Positions 9,394 to 16,368 of a stretch of 41,915 bases of DNA are shown here, in pieces (position 1 is the first letter of the stretch; each line of letters starts with the position of its first letter). The stretch covers positions 1 through 41,915 of IMG/VR virus record IMGVR_UViG_3300035180_001210; one strand, 5' to 3'. The notes below the pieces were generated by a model, which was not told the origin of the DNA, did no database searches, and was given only the letters and a program-made list of their open reading frames with translations. The DNA is from a virus. A program made the translations under genes and the position numbers.

Positions 9394-10245
9394 GTGCGCG
9401 CTCTCGTACTCTCCGGCGGCGGTAGCAAGGGCGCGTACCAGGTCGGAGCGCTAAAGAAGTGGCTCCTCGAAGACAACCGTGACTACGACATCCTCTGCGG
9501 TGTCTCTGTTGGCGCCCTGAATGCAGCCTTTCTGAGCCAGGCCAAGCTCGGGGACATCGCTGCGGCGTACCAGAAACTCGCCGACGTCTGGGGCAAACTG
9601 AATGACGACTTGGTGTACAAGCCACGTTGCTTCGGGCTGCTGGCAGCCCTGTGGAACCGTAGCGTGTACAACTCGAAACCCCTCCGGGACTTCATCACCG
9701 CCAACCTAGACCCCGCTGCGGTAGCGTCCTCGGGACGCATCGTCAGAGTAGGCAGCACATCCTGGACGACAGGGGAGTACCGACTGGGAGAGGGCACCGA
9801 CCCGGACTTCCTTCGATGGGTCATGGCCTCTGCCAGCTTCCCGATCTTCCTGGAACCCATCGCGATGGACGGCCAGCTCTGGGCCGACGGGGGCGTGCGC
9901 AATGTGACGCCCCTCGGGACAGCCATCAAGCTGGGGGCCACTGAGATCGACGTCATCATGTGCTCGAATCCGGACATAGCCACCCCCTGGGATCCTGAGG
10001 GGAAACAGGCCATACCGGGCTACCTGGAGAGGGTCGTGGACCTGATGACGGATCAGATCATCCGCTCCGACCTCCAGGTCTGCGGGCTGAAGAACGACAT
10101 CGCCGAACGTGACACGAAGTACCAGAAGATCGTCCTCCGGGTACTACAGCCCTCTGTGGTGCTCACCCCCAACACCCTGGATTTCACCCCCGCACTCATC
10201 ACCTCGATGATGGCTACGGGCTATGCCGACGCCTGCAAACTGTAG
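9394..10245 (+). CDS. Patatin-like phospholipase (lipid acyl hydrolase)
   Basis: 283 aa with all landmarks of the patatin/RssA family: the oxyanion-hole motif SGGGSKGAYQVG (residues 7-18), the nucleophile elbow GVSVG with Ser38, and the DGG motif with Asp165, giving a Ser/Asp dyad. Patatins hydrolyse ester bonds of membrane phospholipids. There is no signal peptide or membrane segment. The GTG start overlaps the previous stop by frame shift of two bases; an ATG at 9392 is in another frame. Its position between virion genes suggests late expression, so it could be virion-associated or help host lysis or membrane remodelling. Which of these applies cannot be seen from the sequence. Confidence 0.9.
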   Translation: MRALVLSGGGSKGAYQVGALKKWLLEDNRDYDILCGVSVGALNAAFLSQAKLGDIAAAYQKLADVWGKLNDDLVYKPRCFGLLAALWNRSVYNSKPLRDFITANLDPAAVASSGRIVRVGSTSWTTGEYRLGEGTDPDFLRWVMASASFPIFLEPIAMDGQLWADGGVRNVTPLGTAIKLGATEIDVIMCSNPDIATPWDPEGKQAIPGYLERVVDLMTDQIIRSDLQVCGLKNDIAERDTKYQKIVLRVLQPSVVLTPNTLDFTPALITSMMATGYADACKL

Positions 10246-10269
10246 CCTTCGGGCGCAGATGAGGACCAA

Positions 10270-10764
10270 ATGAAGACCAAACCCAGCAAGAAGATCACGG
10301 CCCCTGTCAAGAAGGCCGCCAAGACCCCGACGCTCCCGAAGAGCATCGTGGTGCCGCAGCCGACGATCATCGAGAAGAAGACCAAGAGGGTCACGGCGGC
10401 GGATCTCGTCGAGGTCGCCGACACCAATCTGCTGGTCTCGATCGATCTACGCAGGATGCCCGACAAGGACGTGTTTGGCATGGAAATCGAGGAGGGGCAG
10501 CGTCTCTTCCCCTACACGGTTCTCCCCCGCTTCCTCATCGGATGGCAGTCCCTCGGGCTTATCTCCTCCTTCGAGCTGAAGCTCACCTCCGACTACCCCC
10601 TCCCGCAGATCATCGTGCGCTTCGCCGAGAAGCTCCTGCCGGAAGATGTGGCGAAGCTCGACCCCGGGGTTCGGGCGCAGTACGACGCGAACATCGCGCT
10701 CCTCCGCGGCTACCCGTTCGTGACCATCGAGTCGCCCCTGCTGACGGCACCTTCCGCGGGCTGA
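10270..10764 (+). CDS. Small protein with Lys-rich N terminus, function unknown
   Basis: 164 aa, ribosome binding site GAGG six bases before the ATG. The first 45 residues are Lys/Pro/Thr-rich and probably disordered. The rest is a compact alpha/beta domain with LVEVADTNLLVSIDLRRMP, then FELKLTSDYPLPQIIVRFAE. No family recognised. It is followed directly by a strong terminator-like hairpin, so it is the last gene of the first transcription unit. Confidence 0.65.
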   Translation: MKTKPSKKITAPVKKAAKTPTLPKSIVVPQPTIIEKKTKRVTAADLVEVADTNLLVSIDLRRMPDKDVFGMEIEEGQRLFPYTVLPRFLIGWQSLGLISSFELKLTSDYPLPQIIVRFAEKLLPEDVAKLDPGVRAQYDANIALLRGYPFVTIESPLLTAPSAG

Positions 10765-10782
10765 CCCCACAGCAAGCACCCC

Positions 10783-10836
10783 CACAGAGGCCCGTGCGAC
10801 ACCCCCGATGGGATGGGGGTCGCACGGGCCTCTGTG
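10783..10836 (+). terminator. Long perfect hairpin, probable terminator
   Basis: CACAGAGGCCCGTGCGAC pairs with its complement at the right edge and continues through CCCC/GGGG, giving a stem of about 22 bp with a two-base bulge and a short loop. It begins 18 bases after the stop of the preceding gene. The following sequence is only moderately T-rich (GTTTGTG). It separates the fibre module from the next genes. Confidence 0.75.
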
Positions 10837-10989
10837 CGTTTGTGCGCTTATGCACGGGCTCTACTGACTACTCTAACGTACGCCAGGGGCCCTATGACCA
10901 TCGCGCTTCTTCTTATGCGCAGCGATCGGTCGTAGGGAAACATCTGGCTCGGTCCGCCGAGACTACCTCCTACGAGGTTCGAGGAGCCC
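10837..10989 (+). promoter_or_regulatory. Leader region of the 10990 gene; probable promoter location
   Basis: Non-coding stretch of about 150 bases between a strong terminator-like hairpin and the next gene, so transcription must presumably restart here. It holds TTCTTCTTATGCGC at 10907-10920, which resembles sequences upstream of the genes at 22381 (TTTCTTCTTGTGCGC), 15925 (CCTCTTGTGCGG) and 29364 (TTTCTCTTGTGTGC). No sigma-70 type -35/-10 pair stands out. The ribosome binding site GAGGAG lies at 10981-10986. Confidence 0.35.
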
Positions 10990-11595
10990 ATGCTGCGTCT
11001 GATCCACAACCAACTCGCCGCCACGCCTGGCCCGCTCCTCGTCGATGACCTCGATGACGGGCTGCCGAACAAGGAAGTCCATCGCCTCGGCAGCACTGCC
11101 GACCCCAAGGCGTACAACCGCGATGGGTATGCGAACTACCCGAAGCAGAAGTGCTACATCCCGCGCGTCAAGCCGACGGATGCGACCCTTCCGGGCTACA
11201 TCGACCTCGACCAGACGCCGCGTGTGACCTTCTCGGCAGGGAAGGGCAAGATCAGCAAGCTCAAGGCGGCGACCTGGATCACCGTCGTGTCGTTCCTCCC
11301 CGTGGACGTGGCGGCCCCGACGCTCGCGACGGCAGCGAAGAACGTCCCCGGCGCGGGTGACCTCACCCTGACCGGCACGACGTTCCTCTCGGTCAACCCG
11401 GAGATCACGTCCGTGATCATCACGGGCACCGGCGCCGTCACGCTGACGTCGGCGCAGATCCTCGCCGGTGGCGGGACGATCGGGGCGACCTCGATCTTCA
11501 TCCCGGCAGCTCTTGTCCCCGGCATCGCCGCCGTGACCTCGACGGTGAAGGTCCGGGCGAACGCCCAGACGACCGCTGGCGTCGCAGTGAGCTGA
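10990..11595 (+). CDS. Virion structural protein with a C-terminal beta domain
   Basis: 201 aa, strong ribosome binding site GAGGAG. The N terminus (residues 1-70) is polar with several Tyr and a LLVDDLDDG segment. From about residue 110 the sequence NVPGAGDLTLTGTTFLSVNP begins an IPT/Ig-like beta domain. A similar domain ends the protein at 12007 (HASPNAGDITIAGTGLGN), so the two are related. This pattern is seen in phage tail or head-surface proteins. No catalytic residues recognised. Confidence 0.65.
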   Translation: MLRLIHNQLAATPGPLLVDDLDDGLPNKEVHRLGSTADPKAYNRDGYANYPKQKCYIPRVKPTDATLPGYIDLDQTPRVTFSAGKGKISKLKAATWITVVSFLPVDVAAPTLATAAKNVPGAGDLTLTGTTFLSVNPEITSVIITGTGAVTLTSAQILAGGGTIGATSIFIPAALVPGIAAVTSTVKVRANAQTTAGVAVS

Positions 11596-11602
11596 TGTCC
11601 CT

Positions 11603-11980
11603 GTGTTGTACCGTCTCCTCCCGCAACTCCTCAGACAGGAGGGCGACCACTTCCGGCGGATTGATAACCGCTGGCGGCCGGTCGACCTCCTGTTCCTACA
11701 GCAGTCCAGAACACTGCTGCGGGACGTGGAGGCCCGGTACACGCACCTTGAAGCTGCGATCGACGAACTTCAGACACTCATCCGAGCGGACCTCTACATC
11801 AAGCTGCTCACGAGAATGCGCCTCGACATGCGACGGGCTCGTTACGTCTGGAAGTCGGATCACCTCTCGTTCATCCAAGCGGTTTCCGCTTTCTACACGG
11901 ACTATGGCGTAGTTCTCCGACTGCTCACCATCGAGCAGGCCCGTGGGACCTTCGTCGAACAGCAGCAAGTAGCCTCGTAA
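11603..11980 (+). CDS. Small helical protein, probable virion assembly component
   Basis: 125 aa, almost fully helical and rich in Leu and Arg (LYRLLPQLLRQ, LQQSRTLLRDVEARYTHLEA, LYIKLLTRMRLDMRRARYVW). The start is GTG at 11603. A competing frame from ATG 11595 gives a Ser/Arg-rich product with no protein-like pattern and is rejected. The gene sits between two related beta-domain virion proteins, eight bases after the first and 26 bases before the second. Function unknown. Confidence 0.6.
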   Translation: MLYRLLPQLLRQEGDHFRRIDNRWRPVDLLFLQQSRTLLRDVEARYTHLEAAIDELQTLIRADLYIKLLTRMRLDMRRARYVWKSDHLSFIQAVSAFYTDYGVVLRLLTIEQARGTFVEQQQVAS

Positions 11981-12006
11981 GAGTCACTGGAAGGAGCCTG
12001 ATCAAC

Positions 12007-13113
12007 ATGCGCGTCGGAATCATTCGAGGGGACCTCCCGGGGCCTCTGTTCTTGGCGGACCTGGAGCCCACCAGCCAAACGAACTTCCCGACGGAGCCCG
12101 CCGGTCAGACCCGCTACGTGGGTCGCCCCGACGTGTCGAAGGTCGGTGCTGCTCTCGCTTCGGCATCTGCGGCCATCCTGGGGACCGGGGCGGTCGTGTT
12201 CCCGCTCACCATCGACGGGACCAACGACACCCTTCTCTTGAAGGACCACACGGCCGTGGCCTTCACGACCGTCACCCTCGCTCACGCGGTCTACGCGAGC
12301 CTGACGACCCTCCGCGTGGCAGTGAACGCCGCCCTCGTGGCAGCGGGCCTGTCCGTGACGGCACCGTCGGGTCTCTCGACCTCGCGGCTGATCCTCGTCA
12401 GCACGACGGGGCCGGGCGCATACATCGCCCTCGACACCGTGGCCCACGGCTCGACGGGTAACACGGACCTCGGACTCCCCAACGGCGCCACGTGGACCGT
12501 CCCCTCGGCAGCAGCGGCCATCACGGCGCTCCTCCCGGTGGGTGGCCCACTCGATGTCAGCTCGGGCACCATGGCCTCCGTGGTGAGCCCGCTCATCACG
12601 GCCGCACAGGTGAAGGCGATCGCCGACACCATCGCACCGCAGTTCGTCGATACGGACGTGGCGGTCAAGAGCTTCCTCGTCGGCAACCTCTCGAAGTGGC
12701 TCTCGGCCTCCTTCGTGCCGGATGCCAACAGGCTGCCCGCGATGACCCCGGGCGCGGCCATCACGGTCGTGCAGGACGACGGCGTGTCGGTCTTCGCGGC
12801 AACCAGCCCGACGATCAGCGGCGCCGTGCACGCGTCGCCGAACGCAGGCGACATCACCATCGCAGGCACGGGCCTCGGCAACGTCGAGTGGGACGCGGTC
12901 AAGGTCAAGGTCTGGAACGCGACCACGGGCGTGACCGTCACCCTCGACCAGAAGGTGATCGAGACGACCGTCACGGGCGGCACGACGGGCCTGGTCTCTG
13001 CGACCTCGATCATCCTCCCGGCCTCGCTGCTCAAGGGCCTCGGCCTCGCGGCTGGCAGCCTGGTGCAGGTCCAGTTCACGAGCCTCGCCTCGAACCGCTT
13101 CACGACCACCTGA
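12007..13113 (+). CDS. Virion structural protein with C-terminal IPT/Ig-like domain
   Basis: 368 aa, ribosome binding site AAGGAG 12 bases upstream. It starts with MRVGIIRGDLPGPLFLADLE, then has Ala/Thr/Val-rich beta repeats with a KDHTAVAFTTVTLAHAVYAS helix. A second segment around residues 195-245 (ITAAQVKAIADTIAPQFVDT) is helical. The last 100 residues (SPNAGDITIAGTGLGNVEWD to VQVQFTSLAS) match the C-terminal domain of the 10990 gene. A hairpin terminator follows. Probably a multi-domain surface or tail protein. Confidence 0.65.
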   Translation: MRVGIIRGDLPGPLFLADLEPTSQTNFPTEPAGQTRYVGRPDVSKVGAALASASAAILGTGAVVFPLTIDGTNDTLLLKDHTAVAFTTVTLAHAVYASLTTLRVAVNAALVAAGLSVTAPSGLSTSRLILVSTTGPGAYIALDTVAHGSTGNTDLGLPNGATWTVPSAAAAITALLPVGGPLDVSSGTMASVVSPLITAAQVKAIADTIAPQFVDTDVAVKSFLVGNLSKWLSASFVPDANRLPAMTPGAAITVVQDDGVSVFAATSPTISGAVHASPNAGDITIAGTGLGNVEWDAVKVKVWNATTGVTVTLDQKVIETTVTGGTTGLVSATSIILPASLLKGLGLAAGSLVQVQFTSLASNRFTTT

Positions 13114-13131
13114 GCGTGACGTGACAGCCAG

Positions 13132-13157
13132 GGGGGTCCACGGCGTCGTGGACCCCC
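13132..13157 (+). terminator. Hairpin terminator after the 12007 gene
   Basis: GGGGGTCCACG (13132-13142), loop GCGT, then the exact complement CGTGGACCCCC (13147-13157): an 11-bp perfect stem, 18 bases after the stop codon. No T-run follows, so it may act as transcript-end stabiliser as well. Confidence 0.65.
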
Positions 13158-13213
13158 AAGATGTAAATCCGAATCCACACCACGGTTTCAGAAGTTGTCG
13201 ACCACCTGCCCAC

Positions 13214-13229
13214 CCCCACTCACGTGGGG
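13214..13229 (+). other. Short hairpin in the leader of the 13254 gene
   Basis: CCCCAC, loop TCAC, GTGGGG: a 6-bp stem about 25 bases before the start codon at 13254. The 140-base gap 13114-13253 otherwise holds only the terminator at 13132-13157 and no clear promoter. Confidence 0.4.
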
Positions 13230-13253
13230 CCGGCAGAGATGAGGATGAAGCAT

Positions 13254-13523
13254 ATGTCGAGGATGGGGAACGGCAAAGGGCCGATCAGCAAGCCCGGGGA
13301 GTTCAGCACCCCCGATCTGTACTTCGCGGCGTACCTCCAGACGGCCGGAGTCGAGCTGGTCAAGCACGAACGGTACGAAGGTCGTATCTACTTCTTCTTC
13401 GACACCTCGATCAGCAACATCGAGGAGCTGAAGACCGCATGGTTCAACAACTCGGGCAAGGTCGCGGCGCAGCCTTATGCCCACAACGTAAAATCGCTCA
13501 AAAGTATCTGCCACATGCAATGA
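13254..13523 (+). CDS. DUF5659-like small phage protein with recoded 3' end
   Basis: 89 aa. FSTPDLYFAAYLQTAGVELV, then YEGRIYFFFDTS, ELKTAWFNNSGKV and a final LKSLKSI helix match the layout of the small DUF5659 family often found in phage genomes; function unknown. The start at 13254 is chosen for GAGG nine bases upstream; in-frame ATGs at 13239 and 13245 are alternatives. From about 13475 the codons change to CCT, TAT, GTA, AAA, TCG, AAA, AGT, unlike the C/G-ending codons before. An HNH endonuclease gene follows 41 bases later, so this tail may have been introduced together with it. Confidence 0.65.
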   Translation: MSRMGNGKGPISKPGEFSTPDLYFAAYLQTAGVELVKHERYEGRIYFFFDTSISNIEELKTAWFNNSGKVAAQPYAHNVKSLKSICHMQ

Positions 13524-13530
13524 CATACAC

Positions 13531-13552
13531 CTACACCATACAGGTGGTGTAG
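13531..13552 (+). other. Hairpin between the DUF5659-like gene and the HNH endonuclease
   Basis: CTACACCA (13531-13538), loop TACAGG, TGGTGTAG (13545-13552): a perfect 8-bp stem just after the stop at 13523 and 12 bases before the endonuclease ATG. No T-run, so a plain intrinsic terminator is unlikely; it may shape translation of the endonuclease or mark the insertion edge. Confidence 0.55.
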
Positions 13553-13557
13553 CGGCG

Positions 13558-13579
13558 CGCGCGCATGAAAACGTGCGCG
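13558..13579 (+). promoter_or_regulatory. Start-codon hairpin of the HNH endonuclease
   Basis: CGCGCGC (13558-13564) pairs with GTGCGCG (13573-13579, one G-U pair), leaving an 8-base loop ATGAAAAC that begins with the start codon. No ribosome binding site is visible upstream. Such a fold would limit translation initiation, as known for homing endonuclease genes of T4-like phages. Confidence 0.45.
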
Positions 13580-14098
13580 AAGTGTGGCAAACCGAAAAGT
13601 ATCGAGCAGGACTTCCACAAGGACTCACGTACGGGGAAGCCCCGGTCCTGGTGCAAACTCTGCACGAATACCGACAACCTAGCTCGGGCGGCAGCAAACC
13701 CCGAGAAGAGCAACGCCCGATCGAAGGCTTGGCGAGATGCCCATCCCGGTCGGGCGTCTGCTATTTCGCGTGCATGGCAACTTCGGAACCCTGACCAGTT
13801 TCGAGCGATGCAGCGAAATGGTCGGTTCAACATCGACTTCGGGGCGCTCTGGGGTGCCCAGCAAGGGCTTTGTCTATCTTGTGGCGGTGTGATGCAGCGT
13901 TCAGGTAAACAGCCTGACTCTGTCGTGGTGGATCATGACCGGAGCTGCTGCCCTGATCGGAAGTCCTGTGGCAAGTGCGTGCGGGGTTTGATCCACTGGA
14001 GCTGCAACGTGATGCTGGGCAACGCGAAGGACGACCCCAACGTCCTTCGTGCGGCGGCGGACTACCTCGATCGATGGCGTACCAAGAAGGGTGTGTGA
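13565..14098 (+). CDS. HNH/endonuclease VII-type endonuclease, probable homing enzyme
   Basis: 177 aa. The N terminus carries a zinc-binding motif (CAKC at 4-7, CKLC at about 30-33). The C-terminal half matches the recombination endonuclease VII family: LCLSCGG, the VVVDHDRSC segment with the His-Asp metal site, a second Cys pair (SCGKC), and GLIHWSCNVMLGNAKDDP with the conserved Asn, followed by the LRAAADYL helix. These enzymes cut DNA with a beta-beta-alpha metal fold. The gene has A/T-rich codons (AAA, AGT, TCG, GGT) compared with its neighbours, lacks a ribosome binding site and sits alone between structural genes, all typical of a free-standing homing endonuclease. Confidence 0.85.
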   Translation: MKTCAKCGKPKSIEQDFHKDSRTGKPRSWCKLCTNTDNLARAAANPEKSNARSKAWRDAHPGRASAISRAWQLRNPDQFRAMQRNGRFNIDFGALWGAQQGLCLSCGGVMQRSGKQPDSVVVDHDRSCCPDRKSCGKCVRGLIHWSCNVMLGNAKDDPNVLRAAADYLDRWRTKKGV

Positions 14099-14159
14099 CC
14101 GATCGTACGTTTTCATTTGTAACCGGATCAGGGCAACCACCCAAAGGGAGTCCTGACCA

Positions 14160-14567
14160 ATGGCGAACGCGAAGGCCGACTATCTCCGTACTGCACTGAT
14201 CGACGCGGTCCTCCGCAACACGTCGTACACGTCCCCGGCGACCGTCTACACGGCGCTCTACACGGTGGCGCCGACGAACAGCACTGCCGGCACCGAAGTC
14301 GCCGGTGGTCCGGGCCTGAACGGCTACTCGCGTCAGGCGACTGCCTTCAAGGCGCAGGTCACGCCGGGTGCGACCTCGAACAACGGCGCCGTCACCTTCG
14401 GCCCGAACACCACGGTGGACTGGGGCTCGGTCGTCGCGACCGCCGTGCTCGACCTCTCGGCTGGCGGCCACATGCTCTACTACGGCACCCTCGCTGCCCC
14501 GAAGTCCGTGACTGTCGGCGACTCCGTCTCCTTCGCGGACGGCGCCCTCACGATCACCGAGACCTGA
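14160..14567 (+). CDS. Gp80-like phage virion (tail fibre) protein
   Basis: 135 aa, ribosome binding site AAGGGAG nine bases upstream. Pattern of the family first seen as mycobacteriophage Gp80: an N-terminal helix (KADYLRTALIDAVLRN), PATVYTALYTVAPT, GTEVAGGPGLNGYSRQA, WGSVVATAVLD, GGHMLYYGTLAAPKSVTVGD and the closing FADGALTI strand. The gene at 15925 is a paralogue. These proteins are small beta domains found among tail or fibre genes; the exact role is unknown. It restarts normal phage codon use directly after the HNH gene. Confidence 0.8.
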   Translation: MANAKADYLRTALIDAVLRNTSYTSPATVYTALYTVAPTNSTAGTEVAGGPGLNGYSRQATAFKAQVTPGATSNNGAVTFGPNTTVDWGSVVATAVLDLSAGGHMLYYGTLAAPKSVTVGDSVSFADGALTITET

Positions 14568-14609
14568 TCCAAGCCCTCTACGACGTCTGGTCGATGCCGT
14601 GGGCGGACC

Positions 14610-14642
14610 AAGAGGGCGCTGGCCATTGGCCGGTGCCCTCTT
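14610..14642 (+). terminator. Hairpin terminator after the first Gp80-like gene
   Basis: AAGAGGGC (14610-14617) pairs with GCCCTCTT (14635-14642); between them GGCC/GGCC with loop ATT continues the stem through three weak pairs, for about 15 bp in total. It lies 43 bases after the stop codon, ends in CTCTT and is followed by a new gene with its own ribosome binding site. Confidence 0.65.
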
Positions 14643-14679
14643 CTGCGTATGGGGTCTCTGATCCGAAGGTGAGGTTGCG

Positions 14680-15282
14680 ATGGCTGTACTCGATGTTGCT
14701 GCGGATCTGACGCCGGACTCCAACGTGGGTGCTCCGCTGGGTAGTTTCCTTTCTTTCGGCGCCGCCTTGTCGGCGGACGCCAGTGTCAGTGCCCCATTGG
14801 ACAGCCTGCTGTCTTTCGGCGCAGCACTGTCGGCGGACGCCCTCGTTGGTGCCCCCCTGGACAGCCATCTGTCTGCGGGTGCTGGCATGTCGGCAGGTGC
14901 CGCCTCCAGTGCTGCGATGGACAGCCTCCTGGCATTCGGGCTCAACCTGTCCGCCAGTGCCGCCCTGAGTGGCCTCGCCGTGGCTCTCCACGAGATGTCG
15001 GCCGCACTCACCCCCTCGGCGGGTGGGACAGCGACGGCGACGGATCGGGACAGCGCGCTGGCGGCCCTGTCAAGTAGTGCCGCCGTGACGGCTGCGCTCA
15101 TGAAGTACCGCCTGGTCTCGGCCTCGCTCGAAAGTGGCGCGACGATCTACGCGAACCTGTCGCAGTTCAAGCCCGCACGCGCGACCCCCTACGTCAAGCC
15201 GATCGTGCTTCCGCGCGTGGTCCAGATCGAAGCCAAGGTCCACCACAACACGATCTCCGCCCCCAAGAGGCCCCAGGGATGA
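14680..15282 (+). CDS. Protein with tandem 20-residue repeats, probable virion component
   Basis: 200 aa, Ala/Ser/Leu-rich. Residues about 18-100 consist of four tandem 20-residue units of the type PLDSLLSFGAALSADASVSA, encoded by a 60-bp repeat (clear at 14731-14970). Further degenerate units (SALAALSSSAAVTAAL) follow. The last 40 residues are basic (YVKPIVLPRVVQIEAKVHHN). Repeats of this type suggest an extended beta-solenoid or fibrous shaft. The start has AAGGTGAGG upstream; the stop overlaps the next start (ATGA). Confidence 0.65.
   Translation: MAVLDVAADLTPDSNVGAPLGSFLSFGAALSADASVSAPLDSLLSFGAALSADALVGAPLDSHLSAGAGMSAGAASSAAMDSLLAFGLNLSASAALSGLAVALHEMSAALTPSAGGTATATDRDSALAALSSSAAVTAALMKYRLVSASLESGATIYANLSQFKPARATPYVKPIVLPRVVQIEAKVHHNTISAPKRPQG
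14731..14970 (+). repeat. 60-bp tandem repeat, about four copies, inside the 14680 gene
   Basis: Units share TCTTTCGGCGC.GC and CTGTCGGCGGACGCC at exactly 60-base spacing (for example ending at 14760 and 14820); later copies are more diverged. The frame is preserved, so unit number can vary without disrupting the gene. Confidence 0.75.
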
Positions 15283-15482
15283 ACCACGACATCGAAGCGA
15301 ATCTCTCGGCGCATGCCGGGTGTGGGGGACTGGCGGGCAAGATGATGAGCATCGGAGCCACCATCGTCTCGCAACACGGGGGGCGTCCCTTGGCGCCTCC
15401 GCCCGTTCCGGCGCCCGTCACGGAGACGTCGCCGGGCACGATCAATCTGGGGAACGTGACCCTACGTCCCTGGGGACGCTGA
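15279..15482 (+). CDS. Small Pro/Gly-rich protein, function unknown
   Basis: 67 aa, starting within the stop codon of the preceding gene (ATGA). N-terminal half NHDIEANLSAHAGCGGLAGK, C-terminal half with a proline run (PLAPPPVPAP) and INLGNVTLRPWGR. No family recognised. Coupled translation with the repeat protein suggests a shared structural role, but nothing more can be said. Confidence 0.55.
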   Translation: MNHDIEANLSAHAGCGGLAGKMMSIGATIVSQHGGRPLAPPPVPAPVTETSPGTINLGNVTLRPWGR

Positions 15483-15488
15483 GGAGCC

Positions 15489-15893
15489 ATGCAGACGACA
15501 CGCGGCAGGCAGGTATACGCGAACCAGCTCGTGCTGGAGCAGGCGGACTTCTTTCAGTCCGACGGCTTCACACGTGTCACGGGTCTGACTGCATCTCAGG
15601 TGCAGCAGACGTTGACGTTCAACAACGTTGCCCAGCCGTGGCCCCTGGTTGATGGTGGTTCGATCCCCGATGCCCAGACGGTGTCCGGTCGTATCTACTA
15701 CTCCGAGATCCCGGGTCTGCCTGGCGTGTACAGCGTCCGGTTTCGGCCGAACGCCGTGGGCTACTGGCGCATGACCATCACGTACGTGCCCGGGCAGCAG
15801 ATCGTCGCCCAGGACTACGACGTGCTGGCGCAGCTCCCCGCCACTGACCAGGGCCTCAAGCCGTCGTTCACCAAGCCGGGGACGGGCTGCTAA
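15489..15893 (+). CDS. Small Ig-like domain virion protein
   Basis: 134 aa, ribosome binding site GAGGAG. Its layout (ISGRIYYSEI-like strand, GVYSVRFRPNAVGYWRMTIT, then a YDV strand) matches one Ig-like beta domain that also forms the C-terminal third of the 16369 gene and the N-terminal third of the 19208 gene. In all three a G-x-Y-x-[IV]-x-[FW] strand is followed by a Gln- or Pro-rich turn. Probably a head- or tail-surface domain. No other function visible. Confidence 0.65.
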   Translation: MQTTRGRQVYANQLVLEQADFFQSDGFTRVTGLTASQVQQTLTFNNVAQPWPLVDGGSIPDAQTVSGRIYYSEIPGLPGVYSVRFRPNAVGYWRMTITYVPGQQIVAQDYDVLAQLPATDQGLKPSFTKPGTGC

Positions 15894-15924
15894 CGATCCT
15901 CTTGTGCGGGTTGATCGTAGAGCC

Positions 15925-16308
15925 ATGCCCAAGAGCACCTACCTCGACAACACCGTCCTGAACACCTTCCTGCGCGGTATGCCGGTGGTGGCGCCCCCGA
16001 CTGTCTACCTCGCCCTGTACACGACGTCGCCGACGGCGGGTGGGGGTGGTGTGGAGGTCACGGGAGGCGGGTACATCCGTCAGATCGCGGTCTTCGGTGC
16101 ACCCGCCGCCCAGACGGTGCTGAACACCGTCGACGTGACTTTCCCAATCGCCACGGCCCCCTACGGCACCATCGTGGGGTACGCCCTGTTCGATGCGGTC
16201 AGTGGCGGCAACATGCTCTACTTCGCGGATCTCTCGGCTCCGCGAGCAATTCAAGTCAACGACCAGGTGCGCTTCCCGGTGGGGCAGCTCATCGCCACGG
16301 AGACCTGA
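15925..16308 (+). CDS. Gp80-like phage virion protein, second copy
   Basis: 127 aa, paralogue of the 14160 gene: helix STYLDNTVLNTFL, then PPTVYLALYTTSPT, GGGVEVTGGGYIRQ, YGTIVGYALFDA, GGNMLYFADLSAPRAIQVND and FPVGQLIATET. The two proteins share the whole architecture but only part of the residues, so the duplication is old. The start is ATG 15925 with GTAGAG upstream. CCTCTTGTGCGG lies 16 bases before the start codon (see finding on recurring leader motif). Confidence 0.8.
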   Translation: MPKSTYLDNTVLNTFLRGMPVVAPPTVYLALYTTSPTAGGGGVEVTGGGYIRQIAVFGAPAAQTVLNTVDVTFPIATAPYGTIVGYALFDAVSGGNMLYFADLSAPRAIQVNDQVRFPVGQLIATET

Positions 16309-16368
16309 TCGCGACGACTCCCCTCGCGTATTCCCACGGCAGGTAGACGTAACAGCAAAGACTCGACC

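Noticed and set aside
11595-11912. 105-aa frame from ATG 11595
   Set aside because: Ser/Arg-rich with no helical or strand pattern; the overlapping GTG frame at 11603 is far more protein-like.
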